Below, in pieces: positions 60,657 through 64,000 of a stretch of 64,000 nt of DNA. The notes beneath the pieces were generated by a model. It had not been told where the DNA came from, did no database searches, and saw only the letters and a list, made by a program, of their open reading frames with translations. Position numbers and translations under genes: made by a program. Every line of letters begins with the position of its first letter. The first letter of the stretch is position 1. The stretch comes from Gnetum montanum (Eukaryota; Streptophyta; Gnetopsida; Gnetales; Gnetaceae): the NCBI GenBank assembly GCA_015680685.1, contig MNCI01037673.1, positions 430,424 through 494,423 of the forward strand, in the 5' to 3' direction.

Positions 60657-60899
60657 TTGAATGAAAACTCACCCTCAAGTTCTTCACAAATTTGGGGAGG
60701 TATGGAATTATTGACTGACAACAGACATAAAACAACCACAAACAAACACTAAGTGTCCAACTGTATGAAACTATAATCATTACAAAATTTTGGTGTTCAA
60801 GATAACAAAATTAAACACTAGGAAAAAATGACAAACACAATTCCTTTGATAGTGTGAAGATAATGAAGAAAATTAAACAATCCCAGGCAGTGCAGGCTC

Positions 60900-63700
60900 T
60901 TGAGGTTCCGAAGGACCTTCTCTTGCTTCAGGCACATGTGGTGGTTGAGGCTATTGTCGTTGTCTTGCTACAACTACAACTTCTAGTGAAAGATGAAAAG
61001 CATCCAAAATTCCTTTTATCTTCTCTTTCTTACTCCTAGGATCATGCATGGTCCATGTAGCTTCACCAATGTGGGCTAAAATGAGCACATCCCAAGGACA
61101 GGCCATTGTTGAAAACAACTCCTTGACATTGATGAAATAGCAACAAATTATTTTTGTTCGATGTCAAATGCACTAATTGCATTCTATAGTTCTTAGTAAT
61201 CATTCATTCTTCTAGCCAGGTTCTTAGTAGTTGATCTTTGATCAGTGAATCTTTTCTTAAGAACTTCAAGTTCAACATTTGCAATCTCAAGCTTTTGCTT
61301 GGTCTCCTTGTGATGCTTGAGCTTTACCTCATACAGCAAGTATGAGCTAGCCACCTATTCCCCTAACTCTAACCATGATCATTTGACAGTCATCATTGCC
61401 AAGTTTGCATATCAAAGATTAGCAAGCTCCATGTATTCTATCATCTCTTCAATCTACAACTCCTTCATGTGAATCTTCACTTTGTTGTAGCATCTATCCC
61501 ATCAACAATAGGCTACCACACCTCTTTTCCTTACTAGAGGATCTCATTAACTTTTGCCTTACCCATCTAGATGTGTATTTCATTAACTTCTTTCTATAGG
61601 CCAACTTGATCTTTGTAGTGGTTCTTAACTCTTTCAAATTTAAGAGCCTCATTCTTCTATGTAATAATCTCACCTGTAAATTTTTGGTGTAAGGCATGGA
61701 CTTCCTCCATACAAAGATTTCTATTTTTGACTGCCAGTCTCCTTAGTTTAGTGTTCACCTTGGCTAGCTACTCCTACTATTTATGGATCAATTCTTGCAT
61801 CTACTATTTCTACACATTCTTTATGGTTAGCATCTCACTCTCTAGGTGGGTCTAGACTAAGTCCTTCTAAACTAAATATGTCTTGGCCTCGGCCATGAAC
61901 TATTCAAATACAACTATTACCATCCCTATCTTTAACTTATTTAAGTCTATCTTAAAGCTATTGAAAAGCTTCATCTCTTGCCAGTGCAAGGTTGAGAAGC
62001 ATAAGATTAGTAAGGCGGGCTCTTAATTCAGCAACCTATGTGGCCAAGCATTGGTTTTGTATTTGAGCTATTTCAAGTTACCTTTCCAAAATGATGCAGT
62101 TGTCCTTTACTTCAAGCAGCTTCGATTGGGTTGTGTTGATGTTATTACAAAAATCAAAGATATCCAGAATTGGTTGCCTAGTTCCCACCAACCAATCCAA
62201 CAACTTCTCATGCTAGACTGCACTCAATCTACCACTAACTATTTTTGTAGATATTTGCACATATCTAAATGCAAAAACATCTAGTATAGACATCGCAGCT
62301 ACATTCAGTGCTTTGGCGATTTGATCAACAACCACTTCCACTATTGTCTCCTACCTTTGGTGCTACATCACCAAGACAATTGCCCCCTTGCCCTCCTCCA
62401 AGCACACCAAAAAGGTAGCAACATTCCTAGAGATTTCTAGAAATTGCTATTATTACAAGAGAGACACCGTTACCTCTCCGACACTAGGATTTGACCTTGT
62501 GGGTAACTGGATTTTTTGGGCTGAGAATATTGGCCTACCTCCTTTCATTTGACTAATTGTTTAAGCCACTTCGTTGAGGTGACTCATTGCAAGATGACAC
62601 ATAGATGAATCCCCACCACTTATTCCTACTTGTTGCTCCTGCTCACATAAGAGCTTCTCTCAGATTTCATTTGGGTGCTTAATGGTAGCATAGGGCTTTG
62701 CTATTGTTTCATGATTAGGTGGTGGAGGTGGTGGTTATTGCTCCTCTTCTTTTGATATGGTAGGGGCCTTGTCTTTCATTATGTCAGCCCAAGAGGAAAT
62801 GGAAGTATGCTTGATTATGTCATTTACATAGTGGACTATCCCTACCCTTTTACAAAGTTTTGTAATAAGGCATGGAAAGAGCAAGGTTTTCCTTCCACAT
62901 TCATTTTTCTTAAAGCACTTTTCTATTTCTAGATAGATTAGATGTTGAAGGTTTATACGGAATTTTCCACTTAATGTGGCACATGGATGAGTAGAGAAAT
63001 CAGTCACCTTACTAGGCCTCACCATTAGATTAAGGTGATAAGCTGCTATCTTGAAGTATATGCACTTCATCGATGTGAGTGCACCAAACTCCTTGCAGTC
63101 AACCCCATAACACCATTAGGTCCACACCATTTTTTCCTTTGGGTCTACTTGCATGAAGATCTTTGCCAAATAAGCTCCAGAATCAAGCAGACCAAGAGCC
63201 TACGCAATACTTTTGCAAAGTAAAACACCTAAATGTCCTTGATTTTCATAGTGGCTCCTACTTTTCTGCTATTCTAGAAGTGATATGTCTCTCCCATGTA
63301 CCACTCCCTACTAGAAGTGAGGCCACATGCGAGAGTTTTACAAATGTGTCTTAAATTCTGATGGAGCATGTTCTAAGAATGGTCCAAGGTTTAATTCTTC
63401 AAGAACTGAGTGATGGACATCACGAGGCTTAATCGTGTCAAGGCAAGCTTATGTCAATGTAACCTCAAGTCTTGGTATGGGCCCTAGTGCCTTTCCTCAA
63501 TCATATTGTTTAGTTGTACCCTCTTCCTCAGGAATCTATCAAACAAATCCCACTTCAGGCTCCTCCCAAAGAGGACCCATTACATGAGTTTTTGTTGCCT
63601 ACTCCTGGGTTTGTCCTTGCTACTCCCTTCTAGCTTTAGGCCATTTGCCCTTTTGTTAGGATGGTCCTCCTTCCTACAGTTGTTTTGATCTTGGTGTCAT
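60900..63700 (-). pseudogene. E2 extra ORF, coiled-coil protein
   Basis: Homologue of the E1 ORF at 48120-50930. The start is ATG at 63700 (MTPRSKQ). The best open piece, 63070-62735, reads YFKIAAYHLNLMVRPSKVTD, then KKNECGRKTLLFPCLITKL and ISSWADIMKDKAP. Compared with E1 it has about 13 more residues before KKNECGRK, so E1 has lost them. The rest (62700-60900) is Lys/Glu/Leu-rich and frame-broken, again like a coiled coil. Two inverted copies with matched protein sequence show this was a real element gene. Confidence 0.7.
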
Positions 63701-64000
63701 CTCTAATCACAACATGACCAAGGGTTAGCTTTTAATGTGTAACTTGAAACAATTGAGATACCTTATCTCTTTGGAAAAGTTACACCTAGCTGACTTGTGA
63801 TCATGGTCAATTTGATCATTTCAATTATTATTTTATTTTTATTTTAATATTAATAAGTAATTTTAGGTTTATCGAAGTTTGTTGGAAGGGTAAAACTCTC
63901 AAAAATTGATGGTTTAATATTATTCTATTCATTAACCCTTTAGGAGAGTTAGAAAAATTTTTAAAAAATTTTGTAAGAAACCTTAAGGTTTGTTGCCCCC
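63701..64000 (-). other. E2 spacer upstream of the extra ORF
   Basis: AT-rich and non-coding, lying where E1 has its pol-to-ORF spacer. Confidence 0.45.

Larger units (their letters stand above)
59780..64000 (-). mobile_element. E2: 3' part of a second Athila-like element, partial
   Basis: On the minus strand this shows spacer, the extra ORF (63700-60900), purine tract and 3' LTR (60645-59780). It is the same family as E1 but opposite in direction. Pol and the 5' LTR would lie beyond 64000. The insertion point is inside a gag remnant. Its other target duplication is outside the window. Confidence 0.8.

Noticed and set aside
1-64000. Intact host genes, tRNA or rRNA genes
   Set aside because: I looked on both strands and saw no supported candidate. 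All recognisable coding sequence belongs to mobile elements or to the cassette they carry.

Overview
This window is plant nuclear DNA, almost certainly from a large, repeat-rich genome. I found no intact host gene. Nearly everything is decayed Ty3/gypsy LTR retrotransposon, with one LINE fragment and AT-rich spacer. Many reading frames are broken by stops that look like C-to-T changes at Gln, Trp and Arg codons, as expected of old methylated repeats. The species cannot be told from the sequence.

Most of the window is one nest, at least four insertions deep. The outermost layer (E0) is part of an old LTR, seen at 1151-1259 and again from 52104. Into it went E1 (1260-52103, + strand), an Athila-like element with matching LTR ends (TGATGAG...CTCATCA), target duplication TTATT on both sides, a tRNA-Asp-like primer site, gag, protease, RT, RNase H, integrase, and an extra coiled-coil ORF before the 3' LTR. 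Into the spacer after E1 pol went M (9015-46529, - strand), a very large Tat/Ogre-like element with 5-bp flanks GATTT/AATTT. Into the gag gene of M, in the opposite orientation, went P (about 24305-43886, + strand), a second copy of the same family. The left P/M junction was later deleted.

The most unusual content is shared by M and P. Between protease and RT each has a 6.4-6.9 kb block ending in a strong splice acceptor, which fits the protease-RT intron known from Ogre elements. Inside it, on the strand opposite to gag-pol, is a complete spliced gene: a TATA-like box, paired ATG codons, seven exons, six introns whose phases agree, and a stop. It would encode about 1000 residues with no family that I recognise. 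In M it lies at 16157-21188 (+), in P at 30841-36271 (-). Both copies are now pseudogenes, but splice sites lost in M are kept in P, so the structure can be read from the pair.

To the right of the nest (52104-64000) lie an LTR with repeated GAGATGTCTC motifs, a gypsy RT fragment, a 5'-truncated LINE with a 10-A tail and a 13-bp target duplication, a gag remnant with an in-frame 99-bp duplication, and E2: the 3' part of a second Athila-like element of the E1 family, in opposite orientation and running off the window end.
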